The notes beneath the pieces were generated by a model. It had not been told where the DNA came from. It did no database searches and saw only the letters and a program-made list of their open reading frames with translations. The position numbers were made by a program, and so were the translations under genes. DNA of 64,000 nt from Rhizobium esperanzae. GTDB taxonomy: Bacteria; Pseudomonadota; Alphaproteobacteria; Rhizobiales; Rhizobiaceae. Every line of letters begins with the position of its first letter. Position 1 is the first letter of the stretch. The DNA lies in NCBI RefSeq assembly GCF_002204185.1, contig NZ_MXPU01000003.1, positions 1-64,000 of the forward strand, read 5' to 3'. Shown here one piece after another: positions 1 to 8,484 of the stretch.

Positions 1-766
1 AGCTGACGCTCAGCGTATCGCTGACCGCGTCGCCCTGGTTGAGCGCCTGCGTCGCCGCCCGGCTGTTGTCGAGCGTATAGGTCCAGCTGCCGGTGGCGGC
101 ATTGAAGCTGAAGCTGCCATAGATGCCGTCGAGCGAGGCCGGGGCGGCAAACACCGCCTCGCCGTCGTCGACGTCGCTGACCGTCAGCTTGCCGGAGGCA
201 CTCGGATCGCCGCTGCCGGCTGCCCCCGCCTCGACCGTCGCCCGGTCGTCGGTCACCGTCGCATCGACGACGATCGCAGCCGCATCGTTGGCGCCGGTGA
301 GCGAGATTGAGACATTTGCCTCGCTCAACGTGCCATTGCCGAGCCGTATCGCATAGACGAAACTGTCTTTGAGGATCTCACCGGCAGACAGCGTGTTGAT
401 ATCCGCGCCCGAGCCCGCGATGCCGCTTCCATCGCTAATACGGTATTCAATCTTTCCATTGTTGATTCTGACCCAATTGCCGAGCAGGGTCGTCTCCCAG
501 GCAGATGCACCATTCGCTCCGACGTCTTTCGCAAGAAGCTCATAGTCAGTGGTAATTGGATTGCCATCTCCGTCTTCGACCGAGAAGAGGGATTTGGCAT
601 TACCACCAAGATCATTCGACATCACGTCAAGGGTTATGGTTTTGGTGGCCGCATTGTAGAGCTGGAGACTGAGCAGCTGATCTTCCGTCCAGATGTAAGA
701 GTCATCCTTCGCCTGTGGCGTATTGGTGAAAGAAGTCGTGCTGCCACCGGTGCTTTGCGTAGCCAT
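1..766 (-). CDS. VCBS-domain surface adhesin, N-terminal part (runs off window)
   Basis: The reading frame is open from an ATG at 766 to the window edge, so only about the first 255 residues are visible. After a Ser/Thr-rich start lacking a classical signal peptide comes a region rich in Asp, Asn and Gly. The last ~90 visible residues read like a VCBS repeat: a GKLTVSDVDDGE core, then YGSF and WTYTLDN motifs. Such repeats are typical of very large Ca-binding adhesins exported by type I secretion, which carry their signal at the C-terminus; that role is inferred. A GGGGGT stretch lies just upstream of the start. Full length and the C-terminal signal cannot be seen. Confidence 0.85.
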   Translation of the reverse strand, partial: MATQSTGGSTTSFTNTPQAKDDSYIWTEDQLLSLQLYNAATKTITLDVMSNDLGGNAKSLFSVEDGDGNPITTDYELLAKDVGANGASAWETTLLGNWVRINNGKIEYRISDGSGIAGSGADINTLSAGEILKDSFVYAIRLGNGTLSEANVSISLTGANDAAAIVVDATVTDDRATVEAGAAGSGDPSASGKLTVSDVDDGEAVFAAPASLDGIYGSFSFNAATGSWTYTLDNSRAATQALNQGDAVSDTLSVS

Positions 767-1619
767 TAGAATACCCCCATAACACAAAACAAGTAACCGG
801 GAACTGATTCAAGACTATTCAGGCCAACACGGCACGCATGAACGCGCGGTCACCCCGGTATTGTCGAGGCAAACACCATTTTTCTTAAACAAGAACCGGA
901 ATACTCCCCACTCCTAATAAAGTGTTAACATATATACTGTGAAATGAAAGGCGATTTTCTTGCGACGGTTAATTTCTCCCCGAGTTCACTGCGAGAGAGG
1001 CCTCTCGTCAGCGCGCACGCGTGACGGCGATCGCCGAGACTGAAGTCGTAGACACTCGCCCTGACGGACAATGGGGTGCGACGGCGCGCGAGCGCGTTGG
1101 CGAAGCGCAGGCTCAAACGTCAGAGCGTTTCCACTTTTCCTCGATCAGGTCAGCACCGGCTGAATCCATGCCGATCATTTCATCCAAATATCATGAAACT
1201 TCTAGCCAGAACTCGTCAGCAGCCGAACAAGCCGTCGCCGCGTCTGTGCTCGAAGACATGCAGAAAGCAAGCCCGGAGGCCGGTCAGCCGGAGCCGGCAG
1301 CCGCGCTGTGGAGCTCGATCCCCAGGACATGGCTAGGCTGATCTGCGAGGGGATGACACTGCCGATGGCCCTGTGATCGACGGGCATGACCCTGACCTAT
1401 TCCCTTTGGCTGTCTTCGCTGCTTCCCGCACGCGAGACGGTCGGCTCGATCAGGCAAAGCGCGGATTACGCTTAGAATTGGGCCGACCGCGGCCGACCAC
1501 GCCCCAGCCCCTGCAACCTCCGCCTCTCCGCCCCCGTTCCACCGAATATTTGTGGAATGACGGGTGGAGAGGTGACGAGCGGCTGTGCGGCGCCGCTCGT
1601 CAAGTCTCGCGCAATTGCA
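767..1619. other. Long intergenic region with no convincing intact gene
   Basis: About 850 bases separate the adhesin start from the SRPBCC gene. The AT-rich part near 890-945 probably carries the adhesin promoter. An imperfect inverted repeat (TTCCAC ... GTGGAA) lies at about 1539-1557. Small reading frames here have poor start contexts. One of them, 1168 to about 1377, reads protein-like only if a one-base frameshift near 1308 is allowed (see findings). Confidence 0.5.
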
Positions 1620-2063
1620 TCATTCGTTGATGTCAGGCTCGACGACCCGAGCCAGATTGCGCAGCGACTCCTGCCAGCCGAGATAGCAGGCTTCGGGCGG
1701 GATGAGATCGGGCACGCCGGCCTGGGTGATCTCCACCTCAGTGCCCACCGAGACTTTCTTCAGCGTCACCGTGACTTCCATTTCGCCCGGCAGGTTCGGG
1801 TCGTCGAACGTGTCCGTGTAACGAACGCGTTCGCCCGGGACGAGCTCACGAAATTCGCCGCCAAAGGCGTGGCTGTTGCCGGTGGTGAAGTTGCGGAAGG
1901 ACATTCTGAAGGTGCCGCCGACGGCCGGCTCCAGGTGATGCACGGTGCAGAGGAAGCCGTTCGGCGGAAGCCATTTGGCGAGCGCATCGGCCTCGATGAA
2001 GGCGCGATAGACCTTCTCCGGGCTGGTGGCGAAAACGCGGTGCAGTCGTATGGTGCTTGGCAT
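1620..2063 (-). CDS. SRPBCC/AHSA1-family protein
   Basis: 147 residues, the usual size for a single START-like SRPBCC (AHSA1) domain, a fold that binds hydrophobic ligands in a deep cavity. It opens with the family-typical RVFATSPEKVYRAF segment, followed by KWLPP, GGTFRMSF and a C-terminal WQESLRNLARVVE helix. It is cytoplasmic, with no signal peptide or membrane segment. The next gene on the same strand (GFA-like) ends at 2175, so the two may share a transcript. The ligand cannot be read from the sequence. Confidence 0.85.
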   Translation of the reverse strand: MPSTIRLHRVFATSPEKVYRAFIEADALAKWLPPNGFLCTVHHLEPAVGGTFRMSFRNFTTGNSHAFGGEFRELVPGERVRYTDTFDDPNLPGEMEVTVTLKKVSVGTEVEITQAGVPDLIPPEACYLGWQESLRNLARVVEPDINE

Positions 2064-2174
2064 GGTCGTGATCCTTTAATGGACGGAATGAACGAGCTAA
2101 GGACGGACAAATCCTCACCGATCCGACACGGGATCGATCTTTTCTTCAAGAAAAATCACTCGGGTATGCGTGTG

Positions 2175-2584
2175 TCAGCTCGGCATGCCCTCGAACTGCG
2201 GAAGATGGAGCGGCGTTGCCCAGGCCAACCGGCGTTTGGTGAACATCTCGACCCCAGGCTGTATCAGCTCGGGCCGGTCGAGGCTGCCGAGTGTAACAAA
2301 GACCATGCCAGGGAAACTTTCGAGGTTGCTGCTGAACAGCCTTGCGCCGCAATCGGGGCAGAAGTTGCGGTCAAGCCCCTTGCCGGTATCGGCAATGTAA
2401 TGAAACGCTTTCGGCGTGCCGGCCATCAGCGTGAAATCATCCTGCGACACGGCGAAGTGGCGGCCTCGCCGCCCGAGGCCTTCTTGCAATCCAGACAATG
2501 GCAGTCGGCGACAAAGGTCGGATCGGTATCGAAGGCGAACTGCACCGCACCGCAGGCGCATTTCCCGGTATATTTCCTGCTCAT
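2175..2584 (-). pseudogene. GFA-family (formaldehyde-activating-like) protein, frameshifted
   Basis: Two frames together encode a complete GFA-domain protein of about 136 residues. The first, from the ATG at 2584, reads MSRKYTGKCACGAVQF followed by CHCLDCKKASGGEAA, with the Cys ligands expected for the family's zinc sites. The second continues with FAVSQDDFTL, FCPDCGARLF and ends at 2175. The frame changes near 2455-2465. A different upstream start at 2600 opens the second frame but gives a nonsense N-terminus without the first Cys cluster. GFA proteins are zinc proteins named after glutathione-dependent formaldehyde-activating enzyme; most have unknown substrates. The break may be real or an assembly error. 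Confidence 0.75.
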
Positions 2585-2636
2585 GCCTGGCGCCTTTCAT
2601 CTGGTGTAGGAATGTCGGCAGGCGTTGCCATCGGAC

Positions 2637-3329
2637 TCAGGCTGCGGCCTGCTCGCCCAACGCGTTGAGCAGCAGGCGGGCGGCCTGCTTCGACGAGGCC
2701 GGGTTCTGTCCGGTGATCAGCTGATCGTCCTGGACGACGTGTACGGCCCAGTCTTCCGTCGCCGAAAACTTCGCCCCCTGCTCTCTCAGCACGTCTTCGA
2801 GCAGATAGGGCACGACATCGACGAGCTGCACGGCGGCCTCTTCGGAGTTGGTGAATCCGGTCACCGTCCGACCCTTTGCGATCGGCCCGCCGTCCGGCGC
2901 CCTGACCTTGGTCAGAATCCCCGGCGCGTGGCAGACGAGCGCCAGCGGTTTTCCCGCAGCAAGCGTCTCCTCGATCAACGTGTGGGCGTTGTGGTCGTTC
3001 GTCAGGTCCCAGAGCGGCCCATGGCCGCCGGGAAAGAACACGGTATCGTAATCGGCCTGGTCGACGTCAGACAGCCTCAACGTGTTGGCGAGCGCAGCTG
3101 TGGCCGCCGGGTCGCGTTCGAATCGGCGCGTGTCTTCCGTCTGAAACGCCGGCTCGTTGCTCTTCGGATCGAGCGGAGGCTGACCTCCTTTCGGCGAAGC
3201 GAGCACGATCTCGGCGCCGGCGTCACGGAAGACGAAATAAGGGGCGGCGAGCTCCTCGAGCCAGAATCCCGTTTTCCTGCCGGTATTTCCCAACTGGTCA
3301 TGTGATGTGAGAACCATGAGAATTTTCAT
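2637..3329 (-). CDS. DJ-1/PfpI-superfamily protein, Hsp31-like
   Basis: 230 residues of the class I glutamine amidotransferase-like fold. The nucleophile elbow is ALVCHAPG with Cys133 and His134, as in Hsp31/glyoxalase III-type proteins. FFPGGHGPLWDL around residues 98-109 is another family signature. Family members act as glutathione-independent methylglyoxal detoxifying enzymes, deglycase-like enzymes or holding chaperones; which applies here is not decidable. It ends in AAA without a signal sequence, so it should be cytoplasmic. It lies upstream of the GFA and SRPBCC genes on the same strand (gaps about 50 and 110 bases), suggesting a small stress-response transcript. Confidence 0.9.
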   Translation of the reverse strand: MKILMVLTSHDQLGNTGRKTGFWLEELAAPYFVFRDAGAEIVLASPKGGQPPLDPKSNEPAFQTEDTRRFERDPAATAALANTLRLSDVDQADYDTVFFPGGHGPLWDLTNDHNAHTLIEETLAAGKPLALVCHAPGILTKVRAPDGGPIAKGRTVTGFTNSEEAAVQLVDVVPYLLEDVLREQGAKFSATEDWAVHVVQDDQLITGQNPASSKQAARLLLNALGEQAAA

Positions 3330-3587
3330 TGCCCAGCTCCTTTGGCCGGCCGGAGGACAAAGTCTCCCGCGCCCGGTTTAACGGTGAATACTGCCTGCAA
3401 TCTCATGCTGAATTGGGAGAAATCATAGATCGACTGCACCCGCGATACAAGCTTTCCTTGCGCCAGCAGCAGGTGCCGCTTAACCCGCACCGACGAGCTC
3501 TGTGAGTTTTGGGGCTCGGCTGTATGAAGAAGGACGGATTGCCCATAGGATCGATCACATCGCGTTAGCTATTCCAGGGATTGAAAA

Positions 3588-4589
3588 GTGAGCAAGCCGA
3601 ATTATCGGGATATCGCCCGCCAGGCCGGCGTCGGGACTGCCACGGTCGAGCGGGTCCTGAACGGACGTGGCGGCGTTCGCCCCGAGCTTGTCGAAAAGGT
3701 GATCATTGCCGCGCGCGCTCTGGATTATCCCCGCAAGCTTCCGGACACCCATCGCGGCCTCTTGCGAATAGAGGTGTTGATGGTGCGTCCTGAAACGACG
3801 TTCTATCAGCGGCTCTCCGCAGCGTTCGAGAGGATCGCGGCAACCCTCGACCCGCTGGTCATCGTGCATCGCAGCTTTACCGAAGAGATGAAGCCGGAAG
3901 AAATCGCGCGCCGCATCTTGTCGGTCGGCCTGCGGCGCGCAGGCCTGATCCTGGCGGTGCCCAGCAGTCCGGAGATTGGCGCGGCCGTCCAAAAGGTCAG
4001 CGCCCAAGGCTTGCCGGTCGTCCACGTCGTCACTCGCGCCTCGGAAAATACAGGCGAATTCGTCGGCATCGACAATTATGCCGCCGGCCGGACGGCAGCG
4101 CTGTTTATCAGCCGAATGGCCCGCCGAACCGGTCCCGTCTTTGCAATCTGCCATCCGATCTATCAGGTGCACCGCGATCGCATCCGCGGCTTTTCGGACT
4201 ATTTTCTCGAGCACCCCGGCACCACCAGCTTCCAGTGCCTGGGATTCGGCCTCGACGAAGAGCATCTCGGCGCTGAACTCCTGTCCTCAGCATTACGGAT
4301 GTATCCCGACCTTGCCGGCCTCTACAATGCCGGCGGCGGCAATTCCGCGCTGATCGATGTGCTGCGGCGGCATGCGCGCGAACGCGGCATCTTCTTCGTC
4401 GGCCACGAGCTCACCGACTATACGCGCAGCGCCCTGCAGGACGGCATCATGGATGTGGTCCTCGACCAGGCCCCCGAGGCGCAGGCCAGGCGATCGCTCG
4501 ATCTGATCCTGCGCCGGATCGGCTTGACCGACATCGAACCGGATCGCGCACCCATCCGCTTCATCACAATCACCAAGGAAAGCGCTTGA
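3588..4589 (+). CDS. LacI-family transcriptional regulator
   Basis: 333 residues, normal LacI length. The N-terminal helix-turn-helix reads YRDIARQAGVGTATVERVLNG, followed by a hinge helix region and a periplasmic-binding-protein-like effector domain (SVGLRRAGLILAVPSSPE; GIDNYAAGRTAA near residue 160). The effector is probably a sugar or inositol-like compound, as for the family. The start ATG-equivalent is GTG in AAAAGTGAGC. It stands 167 bases upstream of the desaturase/Rieske pair on the same strand and is the best candidate to control it; a perfect palindrome overlaps its stop codon. Confidence 0.92.
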   Translation: MSKPNYRDIARQAGVGTATVERVLNGRGGVRPELVEKVIIAARALDYPRKLPDTHRGLLRIEVLMVRPETTFYQRLSAAFERIAATLDPLVIVHRSFTEEMKPEEIARRILSVGLRRAGLILAVPSSPEIGAAVQKVSAQGLPVVHVVTRASENTGEFVGIDNYAAGRTAALFISRMARRTGPVFAICHPIYQVHRDRIRGFSDYFLEHPGTTSFQCLGFGLDEEHLGAELLSSALRMYPDLAGLYNAGGGNSALIDVLRRHARERGIFFVGHELTDYTRSALQDGIMDVVLDQAPEAQARRSLDLILRRIGLTDIEPDRAPIRFITITKESA

Positions 4590-4603
4590 TCTAATTTGAT
4601 CAA
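4586..4603. promoter_or_regulatory. Perfect 6-6-6 palindrome, candidate LacI-type operator
   Basis: TTGATC, six spacer bases (TAATTT), then GATCAA form an inverted repeat that overlaps the stop codon of the LacI-family gene and lies about 155 bases before the desaturase start. Position and symmetry suit an operator for the desaturase/Rieske transcript. This is inference; no second copy was found upstream of the regulator itself. Confidence 0.35.
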
Positions 4604-4756
4604 AAATGGCTTCGTCGCCGCGAAGATCTCCTGCTACTTTCAAGACAGGAGGAGAGCGGGCGTCGAGAGCCGCGACATCCCGGCGCGAAAAGCGCGCTCC
4701 TCCGATCAGGATACATATGCGGGCGGGAGGTTCCCATCCGCCCGGAGGAGAGAGCA

Positions 4757-5791
4757 ATGGACGATCTGAAATTCGGCACGCGCAACAAGCGCGGCGACTG
4801 GGCGCCGAACCAGCCGGCCGAAACCGCCCCGCTGTTTGCGTTTCCGCTGCGGCTGATGGCGATCCTGAAATGGCTGCCGCATTACTTCTTTCCCTGGAAC
4901 GCGATTTTTGCCGCCTCCGCCGTCGCTTACTGGGCCTGGGTCATTCCGCCGGTGGAAACGATGCAAACGCTCGACATCGGCTGGATCGCCTGGCTCTATG
5001 CCGTGAACGCGATCTGCGTTTTGCTCTTCTACGGCGCCTTCGAAGTGCATCTCTATGTGCTGAAGCGGCAGGAAAATCGTTTCAAATACAACGGAAAATT
5101 TCCGTCCGAGCAAAAGAACAAGGCCTTCTGGTTCGAGCGCCAGAACGTCGACAACATGCTGCGCACCTTCCTGTCGGGGGTGACGATCTGGACGGCGATC
5201 GAAGCTGCGATGCTCTGGGCCTACGCCAACGGTTACGCCCCCTGGCTGAGCTTCGCGGAGCACCCCTGGACACTTGCTCTCGTTGCGCTCGTCGTGCCGA
5301 TCATTCACGAGTTCCACTTCTTCTGCATCCACAGGCTCATCCATACGCCCTTCCTCTATAAGTGGGTGCACTCGGTCCACCACAACTCGGTCAATCCCTC
5401 GCCCTGGTCGTCGCTGTCGATGCATCCGGTCGAGCACCTGCTCTATCTCGGCACAGCGTTCTACCACCTGATCCTGCCGTCCAATCCGATACTCATGCTC
5501 TACCAACTGCATTATGCCGGCTTCGGCGCCATTCCCGGCCATGTCGGCTTCGACAAGGTGGAAATCGGCGGGGACAAGCTCATCGATAGCCACGCCTATG
5601 CGCATTACCTCCACCACAAATATTTCGAGGTGAACTATGGCGACGCCCTGATCCCGCTCGATAAGTGGTTCGGCACCTGGCACGACGGCTCTGCCGAAGG
5701 CGAGGCGCAGATGCAGGAGCGCTACCGCAGGCGCAAGGAAAAACTCGCGGCCCGCAAGGCCCCCCTGGAAGTCGGAGAAGCCGCCGAATGA
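4757..5791 (+). CDS. Membrane fatty-acid hydroxylase/sterol desaturase family protein (MocD-like)
   Basis: 344 residues with several hydrophobic segments (about 38-62, 75-95, 135-155, 170-190) and the eight-His di-iron ligand set of the superfamily: HEFHFFCIHR, then WVHSVHHN, then HYLHHKYFEVNYG near the C-terminus. The protein would be an integral membrane non-haem di-iron oxygenase. Its TGA overlaps the ATG of the Rieske ferredoxin, and a ferredoxin reductase remnant follows. The same order (oxygenase, Rieske protein, reductase) is known for mocDEF of rhizopine catabolism in R. leguminosarum, which makes O-demethylation of an inositol-like substrate a reasonable guess, not a demonstration. 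The start is supported by CGGAGGAGAG just upstream. Confidence 0.88.
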   Translation: MDDLKFGTRNKRGDWAPNQPAETAPLFAFPLRLMAILKWLPHYFFPWNAIFAASAVAYWAWVIPPVETMQTLDIGWIAWLYAVNAICVLLFYGAFEVHLYVLKRQENRFKYNGKFPSEQKNKAFWFERQNVDNMLRTFLSGVTIWTAIEAAMLWAYANGYAPWLSFAEHPWTLALVALVVPIIHEFHFFCIHRLIHTPFLYKWVHSVHHNSVNPSPWSSLSMHPVEHLLYLGTAFYHLILPSNPILMLYQLHYAGFGAIPGHVGFDKVEIGGDKLIDSHAYAHYLHHKYFEVNYGDALIPLDKWFGTWHDGSAEGEAQMQERYRRRKEKLAARKAPLEVGEAAE

Positions 5792-6099
5792 CCTGGATCA
5801 CAGCCGTCAAACTCGAGGACATCGAACAGGAAGGCGTCATCCGCTTCGACCATGGCGGGCGCACCTACGCCATCTATCGCGGCCCTGATGACAGTGTCTA
5901 TTGCACCGCCGGCCTCTGCACCCACGAGGCGATCCATCTCGCCGACGGGCTGGTGATGGATTTCGAGGTCGAATGTCCGAAGCATTCCGGCGCCTTTGAC
6001 TATCGCACCGGCGAAGCCTTGAGGCTGCCCGCCTGCGAGAATCTGAAAACCTATCCGGCGGAGGTGATCGACGGAGAGGTTCGCGTGGCTCTGATCTGA
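5788..6099 (+). CDS. Rieske [2Fe-2S] ferredoxin (MocE-like)
   Basis: 103 residues starting at the ATG that overlaps the stop of the desaturase gene (ATGA), a sign of translational coupling. The Rieske cluster motifs are CTHEA near residue 44 and CPKHSGAFDYRTG about 20 residues later, giving the two Cys and two His ligands. It should pass electrons from a reductase to the membrane di-iron oxygenase encoded just upstream. The size and the solo Rieske domain match MocE-type ferredoxins. The natural reductase gene downstream survives only as a stump, so another reductase must serve if the pair is active. Confidence 0.92.
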   Translation: MTWITAVKLEDIEQEGVIRFDHGGRTYAIYRGPDDSVYCTAGLCTHEAIHLADGLVMDFEVECPKHSGAFDYRTGEALRLPACENLKTYPAEVIDGEVRVALI

Positions 6100-6462
6100 G
6101 CAGGCGCTGCCGAAGGTGTGCGTTTCCACCTCGATCGAGGCGTTGCCGCAATCGGCGATGACGGCGTCACCATCAGCGACGGCAGCGTGGTCCCCGCCGA
6201 TCTCATCGTCAGCGCCATCGGGGTCCTGCCCGAGACCGCCCTGGCGGACGCGGCGGGACTGGCAACAGGCAACGGAATTCTGACGGACCGGCATCTTCGC
6301 AGCAGCGCGCCGAACATTTACGCGGCGGGCGATTGCGCGGCGGTCGCCCAACCCGGCGGAGGGCATATCCGCTATGAGAGCTGGCGCAACGCCAGGGCGC
6401 AGGCCGAAACAGCAGCGCGGAACATGGCCGGTGCCGCCGAGACTTTTGCCGCCATTCCCTGA
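6100..6462 (+). pseudogene. C-terminal remnant of an FAD-dependent ferredoxin reductase (MocF-like)
   Basis: Directly after the Rieske stop, and in the same frame, an open segment reads LDRGVAAIGDDGV, ADLIVSAIGVLPE, NIYAAGDCA and RYESWRNARAQAETAARNMAG. These are the NAD-domain end, the GD motif that binds FAD and the trailing helix of ferredoxin/rubredoxin-type reductases. About 220 N-terminal residues, including both dinucleotide-binding GxGxxG motifs, are absent, and a stop comes where the C-terminal domain (usually begun by a WFWSDQ-type motif) should start. It is therefore an internal deletion product without a start or a complete FAD site and cannot be functional alone. Confidence 0.8.
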
Positions 6463-6764
6463 TGGGCCGAGGCGCTGGCCCTGCGCCAGATGGTGCGCGA
6501 ACAGTGGGCTGCCATTGCCTGAGCCGCAGCGCACGAACAATCGCGCGGCAATCCGTTCTCTCGTCAGCCCCTGCAGCCGCCTTTCGATGGCAGCAACCAC
6601 TTCGTCGGACCAGTGCGCGCGCATCCACAGCCGCAAGCACATTGGGCAGATGTTAGGGATTGTTAATCAGAAATGCCTAATGTATTTCTTAAGGTGCACA
6701 AGTTGTGCGGGAGTTGAGTTGCTATAGTATCTGGTAGGACATTCAATCAGGGAGAGCCTCCGAC
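6463..6764. other. Intergenic region after the reductase stump
   Basis: About 300 bases. The first 190 are GC-rich and carry no convincing gene. The last 100 (from about 6655) are AT-rich, with GGGAGAG just before the start of the GGDEF-EAL gene, so the promoter of the signalling cluster probably lies here. Confidence 0.4.
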
Positions 6765-8411
6765 ATGCGGAAAATTCCTGCTGCCCGCTTGGCCCTCGAA
6801 AAAACGGAGGCAATAACTTGGGGCTTGATCGACCGGCTTTTATTCTTTGATCGCGATTTCAACCCGGTTGAAAATTTGCTTGGCAATGCGCTGCCCGCTT
6901 CCGTCAAACCAGCCGCGTCCTTCTGGGAGCTTTTTCCGGAGCTGGACAAATCGGCCGTCATGCTCGCTTTCCGTTCACTGGGTGACAGCGCCCAGCCTTT
7001 GCGAATAACAGGCGCACTCGGCGGATCACATGATTTGACGATCTATCGGATCGGTGATCTGTTTGCCGTGGTTCGATCCGAGGAACACGATGACAACGAG
7101 CGCGCAACCCTTTTACATCTCGCCACTCATGATCCGCTGACTGGACTGCCGAACCGGCGCCAATTCAGCGAGGACCTGAGCGCGCTGTTGCAGGAAACTG
7201 CAGCCTCGAGCGAGACCCTTTCATTAATGCAACTGGACCTTGACGACTTCAAACCTGTCAACGACACGCTCGGGCATGCCGCGGGCGACAAGCTTCTTCA
7301 ATCGGCTGCAAGGCGTATCCAAGCCTGCCTCTCCAGCGATGACAGGGCCTATCGATTGGCCGGCGACGAATTCACGGTGATCTCCGTGGGCGAAGGACAT
7401 CCGGCCAAAGCGCACCGCTTGGCGGAAGACCTGGTTGCCGCATTCAAAAAACCCTTCACGATAGACGGCATCGCGCTCTTTGTCGGTACAAGCATCGGCA
7501 TGTCCACCGCTCCGCCGGACGGCACGAGTCCGGAACAACTGATGAAAGCTTCCGACCTCGCACTCTACGATGCCAAGAAAGAGGGGCGTGGTCGGGCAAA
7601 AGCCTATGACCCAACAATGCTAGAATTGCTGGAGCAGCGGGAACTGCTGCGCCGCAGTCTGCGTATGGCGCTCGACCAACAGCAATTCTATGTCGAATAC
7701 CAGCCGATTGCCGAGGGCGGCTGCATTGTCGGCTTCGAGGCGTTGATAAGATGGCACCACCCCCTGCTTGGAAAAATTCCACCGGCGGCGTTCATTCCGA
7801 TGGCCGAGGCGGACGGAATGATGCCAGACATTGGCGCGTGGGTTTTAGAGCAGGCATGTCGTGAGGCGATGAAATGGCCGGAGAACTACCTCGTCGCCGT
7901 CAATCTGTCAGCGGCTGAATTTTTGACAAGCGGCCTGACCGACCGGATTTCCCAGACACTGGACCTGGTCGGACTACCGCCCGAGCGTCTGGAGCTCGAA
8001 ATAACCGAGAGCGTACTGCTCGAGCGTACCGTCAACAACATTGATACGCTCAACACGCTCAACTTACTGGGCTTACGAATTTCGCTGGATGACTTCGGCA
8101 CCGAATATTCGTCCCTGAGCTATCTGAAGACATTCCCTTTCGACACGATTAAGATCGACAAATACTTTATCACCGATCTCGAAACCGATCTGAAAAGCCA
8201 AGCAATCGTCCGCTGTATCGTGAACCTTGCACATGACCTCGACATGCAAGTGACAGCCGAGGGAGTTGAAACGCCGGGGCAGGCGGAATGGCTGCACAGT
8301 GTGGGCTGCGACAGGCTTCAGGGCTATCTGCTGAGCAGGCCGCTTCCCGTGGAGGCCATTGACGAATTCATCAAAGGGGCGGAAGCATCCAAAAGCCACG
8401 CTCGACAATAG
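6765..8411 (+). CDS. GGDEF-EAL protein, cyclic-di-GMP turnover
   Basis: 548 residues, no membrane segments. A ~115-residue N-terminal region resembles a PAS-like sensor. The GGDEF domain begins with HDPLTGLPNRRQF near residue 122; its signature is AGDEF (about residues 200-204), a variant still found in some active cyclases. The EAL domain starts with GFEALIRWHHP near residue 323 and keeps the catalytic acidic residues: NLSAAEF, ELEITES, LDDFGT, IKIDK and TAEGVET. The loop normally reading GTGYSS is GTEYSS. A phosphodiesterase is therefore more certain than a cyclase. It heads a co-directional cluster of six genes that combines c-di-GMP with partner switching, as SiaABCD does in Pseudomonas. 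Confidence 0.92.
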   Translation: MRKIPAARLALEKTEAITWGLIDRLLFFDRDFNPVENLLGNALPASVKPAASFWELFPELDKSAVMLAFRSLGDSAQPLRITGALGGSHDLTIYRIGDLFAVVRSEEHDDNERATLLHLATHDPLTGLPNRRQFSEDLSALLQETAASSETLSLMQLDLDDFKPVNDTLGHAAGDKLLQSAARRIQACLSSDDRAYRLAGDEFTVISVGEGHPAKAHRLAEDLVAAFKKPFTIDGIALFVGTSIGMSTAPPDGTSPEQLMKASDLALYDAKKEGRGRAKAYDPTMLELLEQRELLRRSLRMALDQQQFYVEYQPIAEGGCIVGFEALIRWHHPLLGKIPPAAFIPMAEADGMMPDIGAWVLEQACREAMKWPENYLVAVNLSAAEFLTSGLTDRISQTLDLVGLPPERLELEITESVLLERTVNNIDTLNTLNLLGLRISLDDFGTEYSSLSYLKTFPFDTIKIDKYFITDLETDLKSQAIVRCIVNLAHDLDMQVTAEGVETPGQAEWLHSVGCDRLQGYLLSRPLPVEAIDEFIKGAEASKSHARQ

Positions 8412-8484
8412 TGCTCGAAACTTTTCGCCGTGCTTCTACATTGCATGCAGATCCAACGCTCCTGACAGACGAACGGAGGGCATA

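Noticed and set aside
6463..6642. Short minus-strand segment resembling an HTH (WSDEVVAAIERRLQGLTRERIAARL)
   Set aside because: The similarity fades after about 30 residues and the frame continues as antisense of the reductase remnant; too little to call a gene.
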